Origin: Cotesia glomerata | Taxonomy: Eukaryota; Arthropoda; Insecta; Hymenoptera; Braconidae | Length of the DNA: 64,000 nt | Reading direction: 5' to 3' | NCBI RefSeq assembly: GCF_020080835.1 | Contig: NC_058161.1 | Span: 24,934,837 to 24,998,836, forward strand | Shown here: positions 45,524-56,429 of the stretch, piece after piece | Layout: every line of letters begins with the position of its first letter | Numbering within the stretch: the stretch's first letter is position 1 | Notes under the pieces: generated by a model | The model's database searches: none | Seen by the model: the letters and a program-made list of their open reading frames with translations, nothing else | Told to the model about the DNA's origin: nothing | Program-made: the position numbers and the translations under genes

Positions 45524-47092
45524 TTATTTTATGTTTCCACTTTCTTTTATGCAGTTATCGCAGAACCAGCTACTCGAAGGTTTTTTCTTCATACCTACAC
45601 AATGCCATTCAAACCAATACAGACATTGGTCACAACAAATGCTTTTTGTTACAATATTGCAATTACAGAATTTACAAGTCTTTAATTGTGAGTTTTTCTT
45701 GCAAATGACATCAGATACAAAATCAAAAGCTGCTGGAGTGAAATATTTTTTTACAATATTTATGTCACAACTTGTGATGGGATCTTCCAGGCAATTCACC
45801 GTTAATTTAGCTACAGATTTTTTCTTAATTTTATTTGTAATACTTCGACTCTCTACCAAAGTAATGTCAGTAAATATATATTTTAATATTTTTTCTTCCT
45901 GAAATTTTTTTTCCATCATTCGGAATGGTGTAAGACCGTGCTCTTCATCTAATTTTGACTCATTAAACCGAGACCCTACAGTTTTTTTATCAGCATGTTT
46001 CGTTATCTTTTTATTTATTTTATTTGCATTAGGTTCTGTTTTTTTGTTTTTTTTTTTTATACTTTGGTGGTATTGTTATTAGACTTAGACGTGGACGACC
46101 TTTTATTTTTATGGTTGCTGACAATGAAACAGATTGAATCTGATCATTATTATCATTGATATAACATGAGTTGTTTAGAGTCGTGTCCGGATCCTTCAAT
46201 AAATTTTCAGCATCAAATTCGTTGCTATTTGGTGTTGTAATATTTATTTCTTTATTTTTACTCCAAAAATCTTTTAGAAGCTTTATGACATTCGATTTAA
46301 TTTCAAATTCTTCGCCCGTGGATGATGACCATTCTTTGATTAGATCATGTGTAACTAGTTACACAATTTTTTTTTTTTTGGCACGCTTAATGTACTTTTC
46401 GTTTCAATAGTAAGTCTTTCAAATTTTTTATTTATATTAGCAGAACAAGCATTGTGTTTTTCATCATTTTTAAATTCCTCTAGTGAAAAAGTTTGATTTT
46501 TTTTCCATAAAGCAAGAATTTGTTTTAATACCTCTAATTTCTTCACAAATTCTAAATTACAAAAATAACTTACTATTGAAACTAATCCACTCATGCAATT
46601 TTCTGCAAAGTGTAGCCGGTCGTTTTCAGTCTCAACTGGTGATTTTATTTCAGTGACTAATGGTATATTAGAACAAGCGGAGATACTTTCTTTTTGAAAA
46701 GTTCGTTGCTTTTTACGGTAATAGTTTTTAGTCCAGCGCTCATGACAAAGCTCTTCACTGAACAATGGCAAATTTAAAAATTTCCGAGTAGCTAATATAT
46801 GTCGGCATGGTAGACGCATAGATGACCAATCTCTGCAGAGGCAACAATTTTCAGAAACTTCAATTTGTACTCCATCTTCTTTATAAAAATATTTATTTTC
46901 GCAGTTTGTGTAGATTTGAACTTTGGTGTAGTTGTTCCAGTCTTTCTTCAATTCATTAAATTCTTTTTCAGTTAATACACTACGATAATTAGTGATTAGT
47001 GCGAAGATTCGTGCATTGGTAAAACTACAGATTCGCCCTCTATAACAGCGGGAGCATAAAATTATTTCGTTACTGCTACTGACATTAGTCAT
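45524..47092 (-). pseudogene. SWIM zinc finger plus PHD finger protein, MULE-transposase-like C-terminal fragment
   Basis: ATG at 47,092 opens a 245-codon frame with a SWIM-type finger (CCLCRDWSSMRLPCRH, about 46,845-46,795), the module usually found downstream of the catalytic core in Mutator-like transposases. The frame ends at 46,355 in a poly-A run. In the next frame the coding text resumes (VTHDLIKEWSSSTGEEFEIK) and after another shift reaches a frame ending at 45,524. That last frame carries a C4HC3 PHD finger (CKFC...CDQC...WHC...CDNC, about 45,675-45,545). No DDE core is seen upstream, so this is a 3' fragment or a decayed domesticated gene. Two A-run indels break it; sequencing error in the runs is an alternative. 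Confidence 0.6.
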
Positions 47093-47600
47093 TTGTTACT
47101 AACTATTTTTTGTTTACGCTGATCATTTACGATTGATGGTACAATACAACTTGGTTATATTTCTTTCTTTCTTCTACTTACATGAAATATTTCATATATA
47201 GATAGAGATATAGATAAAGATGTAACTGCCGTAAGAGTGAGTAGATCAACCGATGTAACTTATAACTAGGTTGTACTGTAGTAAGATTCAGTTTGACAGT
47301 GACGTGTGTAAAATGGATCAACTTTATTTAATTAATGGATTATTTAGAAAAATGTATGCAGTAACAACAATTTCATTTGATTTTCATCAATTATTGTTAA
47401 TTTTCAGATATGCTCGTTTTTTTTTTATTTTTAACCGAGAATAATCTTTATTATAATAATCTTTATTATATCGATATACTATGATGTATAGTTAGTATAA
47501 GTCGTATGCTGTAACTCGAATACTCTTTTTAAGTATTCAGTGTATTATAAGTGTCCGATTAATTGTGATTTTATATTTATCGTATTCATAAAGCTGTAAT
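47093..47600. other. AT-rich DNA between the SWIM/PHD fragment and the CR1-like element
   Basis: No coding signal or matched repeat found. Confidence 0.4.
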
Positions 47601-47856
47601 CTTCGGATTGAGTCATTAAGTTCGCGAATTATTACGCAGCTCTTCAAGTGGCCCATATAAAAAGACAGGCTCATTACTCTAACCTATCTTTTCTTTATTG
47701 GAATTTTATTGCCCACGAGGCTTGAATTTATTCCGTTGGAGTCATCTGAGTGACATCTCTGGGCGTCACATATCATCTCTTACAGACCTGTTTTACCATC
47801 AAAGTGGTGATTGTGTTTACTAACACTAGTGTTTACAAACAACACTTGTGGTCATA

Positions 47857-48909
47857 ATGTCAGCTAACAAAACAAGCACCTTACAAACACAACCCTCGTC
47901 ACACAACTGCACACTTTGTGATGCAGTTATTGTTACCAGGCCAATTTCTTGCTCCAGATGTAGGTCTATATATCATCCTAGCTGTGCTATTATAACGGGA
48001 AAAACCCCTGAAGGTGCTTTCAACAGATGCTGCGCTGACCTGTCACCAGCCAATCAAACACTGGAGTCCTTTAAAGAACTTCTTGTGGATGAGCTTAAAT
48101 GTGACTTCAAGAATATGATATCAAGAACAGTGAAAGAATCAATCAAAGAAAGTCTTACAGAATCGCTTGATCAACACACGAAGAACATGCATAGCGGTTT
48201 AAAAGCAGCAATGTCGGAGAATTTTGCTACCATTAAAGAATCGATGAACAAACGCCTAATCTCGATACAATCATCCCTTAATGTGTCAATTGACAACATC
48301 TCAAAGAAGTTTGATAATGTTCAAATTCAGATTACCAATATATCCGAAGAAAATGCTAAACTAGCAAAGAAATATGAATTGTTAGAATCTAAGTATGATA
48401 ATCTGAAATCTTCAACCAACAATTGCTCAGTTGATGCAGTAAACCAGGATGACCTTATCAATGAACTTGAAGAGCGGACCAGGCGCAGAAAAAATATTAT
48501 CATTTATGGTCTTGATTCTGATAATGCAAGTGGTGAGTTAAGCGACCTTTCTCGTATTAAGACTGCTATTGGTGCTCTAAATTTAGATGCCAATAAAATA
48601 CAGAGATGTATCAGAATCGGCAAATTCTCTGAATCTTTATTAAACCCGCGTCCACTCAAACTTATTCTGGCCTCTCAAACTGTTGCTGATAATTTATTTG
48701 AGTTGTTTCAGACCTGCAAGAGAGACAAAACCCTTCCTCAATGGTTAACCAACCTTCAGTTTCAAAGAGACTGGACTATTTTGCAGAGGCAGAAGTATGC
48801 TGCTCTGAAGAAGGAAATGAATCACCGCAAGTCCCAAGGAGAGGAAAATCTCAGGTTGGTCACGAGAAATGGTGTCTCAAAAATAGTAGAGACACGCAGA
48901 CGTCTCTAA
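47857..48909 (+). CDS. CR1-like ORF1: PHD-like finger, coiled coil, RNA-binding-like C-terminus
   Basis: ATG 47,857 is the first ATG in frame; 350 codons to TAA 48,909. Residues ~18-60 form a C4HC3-like finger (CTLCDAVI...CSRCRSIYHPSC...RCC). Residues ~75-200 are a long amphipathic region with heptads (NMISRTVKESIKESL to AKLAKKYELLESKYD), consistent with a trimerising coiled coil. The ERTRRRKNIIIYGLDSD segment begins the RNA-binding-like part. It probably packages element RNA. It overlaps the possible ORF2 start by 169 bases. Confidence 0.82.
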   Translation: MSANKTSTLQTQPSSHNCTLCDAVIVTRPISCSRCRSIYHPSCAIITGKTPEGAFNRCCADLSPANQTLESFKELLVDELKCDFKNMISRTVKESIKESLTESLDQHTKNMHSGLKAAMSENFATIKESMNKRLISIQSSLNVSIDNISKKFDNVQIQITNISEENAKLAKKYELLESKYDNLKSSTNNCSVDAVNQDDLINELEERTRRRKNIIIYGLDSDNASGELSDLSRIKTAIGALNLDANKIQRCIRIGKFSESLLNPRPLKLILASQTVADNLFELFQTCKRDKTLPQWLTNLQFQRDWTILQRQKYAALKKEMNHRKSQGEENLRLVTRNGVSKIVETRRRL

Positions 48910-51752
48910 CTATTTATTATCAAAATGCCAGAGGTATAAACACGAAGTTTGAGGAAATTATAGAATCAGTTAGACTTCTGGACTCGGATGTGATTGCTCT
49001 AACTGAAACGTGGCTGTCTCCAGATAAATTCTCGTCAGAATTCATGGATTTACATCTTTTCAATGTCTTTCGTGCTGACAGACAATCTAAGACTAAATTA
49101 AGAGGTGGTGGAGTACTTATAGCAGTCAGCACTGTCCTTGTATCAACCATAATTGACATTAATCGCTTCGTTGGAAAATATGAGGACACTGATGTTGTTT
49201 GTGTTAAAATTTCTACACCTGGGACTTCATCACTTCTGTTGCTGGCCGTATACATTGCACCGAGCATCAGTCTCCATCTTTTTGAGGAATTCTTCGAGGA
49301 TCTGGAAGTGTTTCTTCAAGATCATCTCCATATACTAGTGCTTGGTGATTTCAACTCTCCGTGTTTTGTTAATAAAACCGGGCCACCAGCCTATGATATA
49401 AAATCTAACCGTTTGCGCACCTGGCAAGAACAATTTGGACTTAATCAGCTCAACTTTATCTATAACTTTCAGCATAAATGTCTTGATTTGGTATTTTCGA
49501 ATTTAAATTGCTCTGTGGAAGGATCGTCATGGTCCCTGGTTGGTGTAGATTCATATCATCCAGCTCTCAGTATCTCTGTAAGTTTTTACAGAGTTACGAA
49601 AATGTCTCGCTTTTCTCCTGAGCATCAGGAATTTAACTTTAACTTAATTAATAAAGATAGATTTGTACAGGAACTGCTTTTGGAAAACTGGGATTCTATC
49701 CTTCCACAGAATAACCCTGATACTAATTGTGACTATTTTTATAATAAATTTAATTCTCTACTTAAGGTATGTGCACCTGTTATAAGCCATACTGGTAAGA
49801 AGAAAAGGCAATATCCAACATGGTTCAACTCTAAAATTAAAGATGACTTGAGGTTGAAAGAAGCCCATAGGCGTAAATTTAAGACAACTGGCTCTCAGTT
49901 TCACCATCAGCAATTCTCTCGCTTAAGATCCACTCTTAAGTTACTAATATCAAAAGCTCGTATTGAATACATTGAACTAGCTGAAAAGAACTTAATAAAA
50001 CATCCGACTGCTTTCTGGTCCTTCCTGAAGAAACTAAAAAACTGTAATAATTCTGCTCAGTCGTTCTCTGTGAACGGTATAGACACAGTGGACCCAGAGA
50101 CAATTGCTGATGGTTTTGCTGATTACTTTGGTTCAGTATTCTTACCACCTTCTGGTCAGATTACTGCTCACATTCAACAAACGACTGGATTGGACTCTGT
50201 GCTTACACCTGATACTGAGGAAACTCTTGCCTCAATACTTAAATTACCAGACAAACTGTCTGCAGGTACTGATGGGATACCTTGCTCTCTGGTCCGCTCA
50301 TACGCTGGCTTACTTGTTGAGCCCTTGACACTTATCTTCACGAGCTGCCTTAAACATGGTATCTATCCTGACTACTGGAAAACATCTAAAATTTTACCTA
50401 TCCTAAAGTCTGGAGATACCTCTCTTATATCAAATTATAGACCCATCTCCATCCTTTGCGCCTTCTCGAAGGTCTTTGAAATCTACTTATACACTAAAAT
50501 CTATTCTCAATTTAAAGATATTCTTTCACCAGCACAACATGGTTTTGTACCTTGCAGATCAACAGCAACTAATCTCTTATGTTTCACAAAATACATACAT
50601 TGCTCATTTGCTGATAATATGCAAGTTGATACACTATACACAGATTTCTCAAAGGCTTTCGACAGGGTTAGCTTATGGAGGTTGGTCGAAGCACTAACTG
50701 AGTTGGGTATTCCGGAGAGTCTGGTTATCCTACTATCATCCTATCTATTAGATAGACAGAATAAAGTACTTTTCGAGGGTAAATTCTCTAAAGTTTTCAA
50801 ATCTACTTCAGGTGTCCCACAGGGCTCCAACCTTGGTCCCCTGTTGTTCATAATTTTTATAAATAATATCCTATCTAGCCTAAGAAATAGTGATTTAAAT
50901 TGTGAAATTGATGCATTCGCTGATGACACTAAGCTCTATGTTACTATTGGATCAGTGCGGGACTGCTCAAGGCTCCAATTGTTTATAAATCAATTTGTTG
51001 ACCTATGTAATAAGTATGAATTAATGTTAAATCGTGAAAAATGTAAAATAATGTCATACTACAGAAATAAGTCGCCTATACTTTTTGATTATTATATTGG
51101 TGACACCCAGATCTTGAGAGTGTCAGTTCATCGCGACTTGGGTGTTGTTTTTGACAATAAGCTAAACTTTCAACCTCACATCAATGCAGTGGTTACCTCC
51201 TCGTGGAAGATGTTAGGATTTGTAAATAGATCTAGTCGTAACTTAATCTCAATCAAAGCCATTAAATCTGTATACTTTTCCCTGGTTAGATCGCGTCTCG
51301 AGTATGCTGCGGTGGTCTGGTCTCCTATCTTTGATGTTCACATCAATAAGATCGACAAAGTTCAACACAAATTCCTTAAATTTTTAGTATGGAAAATTGA
51401 CCGAATTTACCCTAAACCGGGCTCAGATAAGGAAGAACTTTGTCGTAGATTTAAAATGCTTTCTTTAGAGGACCGCCGACTATGTGCCAGTGCTATTTTC
51501 TTGACGCGACTGATACAGGGCAAGGTTGATTGTCCGAGACTTCTAGAATCAATTACTTTCAGAACTCCGACCTGGAGAAGTAATGTTCCCTTTCAACTTC
51601 CACTAACGAGTACTAACTTCGCTGCATCTGCTCCTATTTATCGTTTAATGTATGCTTTTAACTTGTTTTATAAAATTGATAACAGCCTTGACATCCACAC
51701 GATAAATAATGTTGGCTCTCTTGCAAAACTTTGTTCCTCAATTGAACACTGA
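48741..51752 (+). CDS. CR1-like ORF2: AP-like endonuclease and reverse transcriptase
   Basis: Open for about 1,003 codons. The ATG at 48,741 lies inside ORF1, and recognisable sequence starts at IYYQNARGIN (~48,912), so the first ~56 residues are doubtful and ORF2 may start by reinitiation. Endonuclease: ALTETWLSP, LVLGDFNSP (~49,340) and VGVDSYHPALS in place of the usual SDHxP. Reverse transcriptase: SAGTDGIPCS (~50,262), NYRPISILCAFSKVFE, LYTDFSKAFDRVSLW, GVPQGSNLGPLLFIIF and DAFADDTKLY (~50,912-50,941). A C-terminal thumb-like region follows. No stop or frameshift interrupts it, suggesting a recent insertion. Confidence 0.85.
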   Translation: MVNQPSVSKRLDYFAEAEVCCSEEGNESPQVPRRGKSQVGHEKWCLKNSRDTQTSLTIYYQNARGINTKFEEIIESVRLLDSDVIALTETWLSPDKFSSEFMDLHLFNVFRADRQSKTKLRGGGVLIAVSTVLVSTIIDINRFVGKYEDTDVVCVKISTPGTSSLLLLAVYIAPSISLHLFEEFFEDLEVFLQDHLHILVLGDFNSPCFVNKTGPPAYDIKSNRLRTWQEQFGLNQLNFIYNFQHKCLDLVFSNLNCSVEGSSWSLVGVDSYHPALSISVSFYRVTKMSRFSPEHQEFNFNLINKDRFVQELLLENWDSILPQNNPDTNCDYFYNKFNSLLKVCAPVISHTGKKKRQYPTWFNSKIKDDLRLKEAHRRKFKTTGSQFHHQQFSRLRSTLKLLISKARIEYIELAEKNLIKHPTAFWSFLKKLKNCNNSAQSFSVNGIDTVDPETIADGFADYFGSVFLPPSGQITAHIQQTTGLDSVLTPDTEETLASILKLPDKLSAGTDGIPCSLVRSYAGLLVEPLTLIFTSCLKHGIYPDYWKTSKILPILKSGDTSLISNYRPISILCAFSKVFEIYLYTKIYSQFKDILSPAQHGFVPCRSTATNLLCFTKYIHCSFADNMQVDTLYTDFSKAFDRVSLWRLVEALTELGIPESLVILLSSYLLDRQNKVLFEGKFSKVFKSTSGVPQGSNLGPLLFIIFINNILSSLRNSDLNCEIDAFADDTKLYVTIGSVRDCSRLQLFINQFVDLCNKYELMLNREKCKIMSYYRNKSPILFDYYIGDTQILRVSVHRDLGVVFDNKLNFQPHINAVVTSSWKMLGFVNRSSRNLISIKAIKSVYFSLVRSRLEYAAVVWSPIFDVHINKIDKVQHKFLKFLVWKIDRIYPKPGSDKEELCRRFKMLSLEDRRLCASAIFLTRLIQGKVDCPRLLESITFRTPTWRSNVPFQLPLTSTNFAASAPIYRLMYAFNLFYKIDNSLDIHTINNVGSLAKLCSSIEH

Positions 51753-51957
51753 CTTAGTGCATCCTATCTAATTGTTAATTACTATCAAATAATATATGAT
51801 CAATTTATCAGATAAAGCATAGACTTAATACTATTAATTTTATATTTAAGCTTTACGATAATAAAACAATTGTTATATTCATTTCTTTTTCTATGGAACC
51901 CAATCATTGGCATTGCTGTAGGGTTCAATGTACTGTTAAATAAATAAATAAATAAAT

Positions 51958-52205
51958 TATATTTTTTGAATTCAAGAAATTTCAGTGTTATTTGATCTAA
52001 AAATTTTTCAAAAAAAATGTTTGTTAATTATTTTTTATTTGATTTTACATTAATTTTTTTTTATTTGATGCCTGCCTAACATTTCATTAAAATTATAGGA
52101 ACGATTTTCAAATTTTTCTATCCGTGTGAGATGTTGTAGAATTTAATATAACATTAAAAAAAAATCGATTTTTTGAAACCGTGGAACCCATGTAACCCCT
52201 TAACA
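51958..52205. other. AT-rich DNA
   Basis: No feature recognised between the CR1-like tail and the minisatellite. Confidence 0.4.
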
Positions 52206-53620
52206 TCTTCCTGTGTACTAAGTGGAATGTTTCCATAAAAAATAGTCAATTCAGTGTCGCTTAGAATCCCGGTTTCTTACAAAATCCCGTCTTTTTGACA
52301 ACTTTCTCGGTTTATAGTCGAACGTTTCAGTCAAAAATAATCCATTCCGTGTCTTTGAGAATTCCACTTTTTCACGAAATTCCGCCATTCTAAGAAGCTT
52401 CCGGGTATTTAGTAGAATGCTTCTGTCAAAGATAGTTAATGCCGTGTCCTTAAGAAATCCGGTTTTGTGCGGAATCGCGTCTCTTCAACAAGTTCCCAGG
52501 TGTTTAGTTGAATGATTCCGTCGAAGATAGTCAATGCCGTGACCCTAACAATCCCGCTTTTTCACGGGTCCCGTCTCTTTAACAAGTTCCCAGGTATTGA
52601 GTCGAATGTTTCCGTCAAAAATAATCAATGCCGTGTCTCTAAAAATCCCGGTTTTTTATGGAATCCCGCCTTTCGAAAAAGCTCCCGGGTATGTAGTCGA
52701 CTGTTTCATTCAAAAATAGCCAATGCCGTGTCCCTAAGAACCCCGTTTTTTTACGGGATCCCGTCTCTTTAACAAGTTCCCGGGTGTTGAGTCGAATGTT
52801 TCCGTTAAAAATAGTCAATGCCGTGTGCTTAATAATCCCGCTTTTTCACGGAATCCCGCCTTTCTAAGAAACTCCCGGATGTTTAGTTGAATGATTCCGT
52901 CGAAGATAGTCAATGCCGTGACCTTAAGAATCCCGGTTTTTTACAGGGTCCCGGCTCTTTAATAAGTTCCCGGGTGTTGAGTCGAATGTTTCCGTTAAAA
53001 ATAGTCAATGCCGTGTCTCTAAGAATCCCGGTTTTTTACGGGATCCCGTCTCTTTAACAAGTTCCCGGGTATTTAGTCGACTGTTTCCGTCAAAAATAGT
53101 CAATGCCGTGTCCCTAAGAATCCCGCTTTTTCACGGGATCCCGCCTTTTTATGAAGCTCTCGGGTATTTAGACGACTGTTACCGTCAACAATAGTCAATG
53201 CCGTGTCCCTAAGAATTCCGCTTTTTCACGGAATCCCGCCTTTCTAAGAAACTCCCGGGTGTTTAGTCGAATGATTCCGTCGAAGATAGTCAATGCCGTG
53301 ACCCTAAGAATCCCGGTTTTTTACGGGATCCCGGCTCTTTAATAAGTTTCCGGGGTATTTTGTCAAATGTTTCCGTCAAAAATAGTAAATGCCGTGTCCC
53401 TAAGAATCCCGCTTTTTCACGGAATCCCGCCTTTTTAAAAAGCTCCCGGGTATTTAGTCGACTGTTTCCGTCAAAAATAATTAATACCGTGTCTCTAAGA
53501 ATCCCGGTTTTTTACGGGTTTTCATTTTCTTAACAAGTTCCCGGGTATGTAAAAGCTCCCGGGTATTTAGAAGCTTGCGTGTATTTAAAAGCTTCCTGCC
53601 CTTTAGTCTATTGTACGTGT
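52206..53620 (+). repeat. 95-bp minisatellite with a 380-bp higher-order period
   Basis: The motif GCCGTG recurs at 52,441, 52,536, 52,630, 52,725, 52,820, 52,915, 53,010, 53,105, 53,200, 53,295, 53,391 and 53,486, a strict ~95-bp step. Units contain TAGTCAATGCCGTGTCC, AATCCCG and TTAGTCGA(A/C)TG. The variant GATTCCGTCGAAGATAG plus GTGACC appears every fourth unit (52,536, 52,915, 53,295). Small frames across it are not genes. Confidence 0.93.
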
Positions 53621-54139
53621 CAACGGATAAATTTTCCGTGTCTATAAAATTCCGTGTTTGTAGAAGCTTACTAGAAGCTTTACTTTACTTGAATATGAGT
53701 TTCTAAACGTCTTTAATTGTTAGTTGAAGATCCTGAATATTATCAAAGGTGGATATCTACTCCCAGCACAAAATAGGCCAAATAAAACTGCGGTAATGAA
53801 AAATGTATTTTGGTGAAGGTGCACGAGCTGAATAGTGTCAACGTTACATACATTGAATTATAATATCCTACAGGGTGGCTTAGTGGTTGGATTATCGATA
53901 TATATACAGCAAGTCACATAGATACTTGGTTGAATAACAGCTACTTTCCAACAGATGTAAGTTCAAAAACCATCTCAGTAGATGTAGGAGAAGACAAACC
54001 TAAAAGATTATCATCTGCATCATCAATAGCTCAGATTAAAGAGCCTCTTTGCGACATTATATTGATGCCGTATTTGTTTTCAGTTTCATTGGCTTTATTA
54101 GGTTAGTCATTGATGTTGAATGTAGTGCACTGAAAAATA
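53621..54139. other. Unannotated stretch with a weak tRNA-like head
   Basis: GGTGGCTTAGTGGTTGG at 53,873-53,889 contains a perfect-looking pol III A box (TGGCTTAGTGG). A weak B box (GGTTGAATAAC) follows about 50 bp later. This could be a SINE or tRNA relic. A short open stretch (about 53,880-54,110) precedes the PHD pseudogene in a different frame and may be part of it. Confidence 0.3.
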
Positions 54140-54640
54140 TTGGACTCACATGAAAAGCAAACTGATATGAAAACCCAGGTATGGTTGATTTTACGACGAC
54201 TAATTAAGTCGTGCGTGACCGAATCAAGTTTGTATGAGAAATTGAAAAATAAAAATGGACAATACAGCCTAGTAGAGTACGCCCACATCAAGCCACCGAT
54301 GATCAGTCAAATTGTGGAATATACGTCGCTTACTACATATATAGAATGTATTGAGCGAGGTATATCCATGGACGAAAATTTGGTACCGGCAAAGCTACGT
54401 CGGGAAATGGCTCGTGCAATACTCCGTACATCAGAAGACATGAAAGATTGCTGCTTATATTGCAGTAAGAAAAAGTGTTCACAGAAAGGACAGAAACTTA
54501 CATGTAATGCATGCAAGTGATGGTTCCATGAACCGATATGTGTAAAGGTGATACACGAAGAGTAAATGACAAACAAAAAAACGTGTCAACTTTGCAAAAA
54601 TACTTGGAAAGTAAAAGCAAATAAAGAAGAGAAACACTAG
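54140..54640 (+). pseudogene. PHD-finger protein fragment with two in-frame stops
   Basis: The frame is open from about 54,140 with no clear ATG at the edge. After ~110 residues of unrecognised sequence (LRRLIKSCVTESSLYEKL, AKLRREMARAILRTSEDM) comes a C4HC3 finger: CLYC...CNAC, then TGA at 54,518, WFHEPIC, TAA near 54,562, and CQLC. Stops fall inside the finger in the same frame, so nonsense rather than indels broke it. It resembles PHD-bearing ends of transposon proteins, but the parent family is not recognised. Confidence 0.55.
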
Positions 54641-54729
54641 CTTGAAAAGGAATCCAAATTTTCGCTAGGAATCGATCCCATTCCGAAATTCCAGCTTCGT
54701 TCATCATTCAAACTCATGGTGTTTGCAAA

Positions 54730-55160
54730 CGTAGGTAACAGAATCCAAGCTCAGGAATTGGATTTAGAGCTCAAGTACTTATTGGATTTGTTATAAAGAT
54801 GCGAGCTCAGGAATAAGATTTCGAGCTCATGGTGATATTCGAGCTTATTTTGACATTCAAGCTCTTGTTCCTTCCGAGCTTTAATAAAAGGATTCAAGCT
54901 CAAGGATAGGATTTAAGCTCAAAAATAGGATTTCGAGCTCATGTTGAGATTCGAGGTCATACTGCTTCCGCGCTACAGTATAAGCATTCGAGCTCAGAAA
55001 TAGAATTTCGAGCTCAGTTAACATTCAAGCTCACGTTGCTTCCGAGCTTAGGTATAAGGATTCGAGCTCAGGAATAATACTTCAAACTTAGGACTAAGTT
55101 TTCAATTTCAGCATAAGATTCGAGTCCAAGTTAAAATTTGAGCTTGTGGAACGTTCGAGA
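54730..55160 (+). repeat. Degenerate GAGCTC-rich tandem repeat
   Basis: Repeated phrases GGATTCGAGCTCAGGAATA, ATTTCGAGCTCATG and TTGCTTCCGAGCTT recur with roughly 100-bp spacing and heavy divergence. No gene. Confidence 0.7.
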
Positions 55161-55520
55161 TGAGGAATGAATATTAGAAGAAGATAGTAAAACTCTGACT
55201 TAAGAAAGAGGGAGGGGGGGGGGGGGGGCGGAACACATTCTAATTTGTAATGGCGAAATATCAAGAAGAATGGAGCTTTCTTGAATAATAATTCTCAATC
55301 TTAATAAAAATACAATTTACAACAATAGACGATTATAAAATTTTTATTTGTAAATGTATAAGAAGTAGATTCACCACAAAGTTGTCGAAATTTTCCCTCT
55401 GACATGATATTTCGTCACCATTAGATAATACAATAGCCTCCGCGTGGCGTGTTCTGGGCAGCGGTACAAGAATTTGAAAAAAAAAAAAAAAAAAACATAA
55501 ATATTCATAAATATAAGAGT
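55161..55520. other. AT-rich DNA with a 15-G homopolymer
   Basis: A run of 15 G lies at about 55,214-55,228, very unusual in this AT-rich setting. An A-run is at 55,478-55,495. No gene supported. Confidence 0.5.
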
Positions 55521-55790
55521 CATTCAACTTAATAAGTTTATCTTTAAGGCGCGATCTTAGCGGATCTTGTTCAAAAATTTGTGAAAGGTGTACTTTATAA
55601 TAAGAAATGAATTCCCTGAAAGTTTAAGCTTTTTTTTTGTAAATTTCCAAAAATTATAAGATTGTAACCACCGCATAATGAGTGATCTAATTTTCAGGGA
55701 ATTCGTTTCTTATTATAAAGAACAACTTCACGAATTCTTATACATGATCGGGGAAAGTCGCACCTTCAAGATAAACTTATTCAATGAAGT
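55521..55790. mobile_element. Fold-back MITE, ~270 bp
   Basis: The left half (AATAAGTTTATCTTTAAGG ... AGAAATGAATTCCCTGAAA) is the imperfect inverse of the right half (TTTCAGGGAATTCGTTTCTT ... ATAAACTTATT). The arms are about 100 bp around a ~60-bp centre. The target duplication is unclear. Confidence 0.7.
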
Positions 55791-56259
55791 GACACAAATA
55801 TTTTGACAATTCTCTAAAATTATTAACGGAAAATATAGTGTAAATCTATAGGTTGAATATAAAAAAATAACTGATAATTTTTATAATATTCAAATACTTA
55901 TACCGGCTAATATCATAAAGGGTAAATGTAAAAAATTAAAATAGATAAATAAATATTTTTAGAATTAAAATTGTAATTCGATTCAACTAACTTGGACACC
56001 ATTGAAAGAATGATGAATAAAAATACGATAATACCATAACAAATAATTGCATTTGTTAAATTTAGCAGTTTTATAGTTATTGTACGGATATATATTTTTT
56101 TTAACAAAGAAATTTCTCATAAACCTCCAATTGATCTTTGTAACTTTCCTGTCAATTTTTTCTTGTTATAGTAAAGCTATAAAAATCTTACAACAAAAAT
56201 CAGCGTGAGATTCGTCGCAATCGACAACTTACGATTTTTAACACATATGGGTGGTCATT
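55791..56259. other. AT-rich DNA
   Basis: No recognised feature. Confidence 0.4.
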
Positions 56260-56425
56260 GCCATTGGATTTTGGAATTGATCGGTGAAGCCATTCAAAAG
56301 TAATTCCGAAAAAACCACATGTCAAAAAAATTTTTTTGGTAGTTTTTTTGAGATTTCTCAAAATCTACTAGTTCGAATCAGTCCAAATGGAATTCAAAAT
56401 CTAAGTTTGGTCAAACCCTTTTGAA
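56260..56425 (-). repeat. FamA fragment, copy 4
   Basis: GATCGGTGAAGCCATTCAAA...AGATTTCTCAAAATCTACT...GTTTGGTCAAACCCTTTTGA aligns with 30,690-30,860. Only the centre of FamA is present. Confidence 0.75.
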
Positions 56426-56429
56426 TAGC

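Larger units (their letters stand above)
47600..51957 (+). mobile_element. CR1-like non-LTR retrotransposon with both ORFs open
   Basis: A 5' leader (boundary uncertain, about 47,580-47,700) is followed by ORF1 with a PHD-like finger, ORF2 with endonuclease and reverse transcriptase, a ~190-bp 3' UTR (TATGGAACCCAATCATTGGC) and a (TAAA)n tail ending near 51,957. A PHD-type finger in ORF1 and a FADD reverse transcriptase are typical of the CR1 group. I could not identify a target duplication. It is the only full-length element in the window without a visible lesion. Confidence 0.82.

Noticed and set aside
52512..52772. 86-codon frame in the minisatellite
   Set aside because: Lies wholly within the 95-bp repeats and is not maintained between units.
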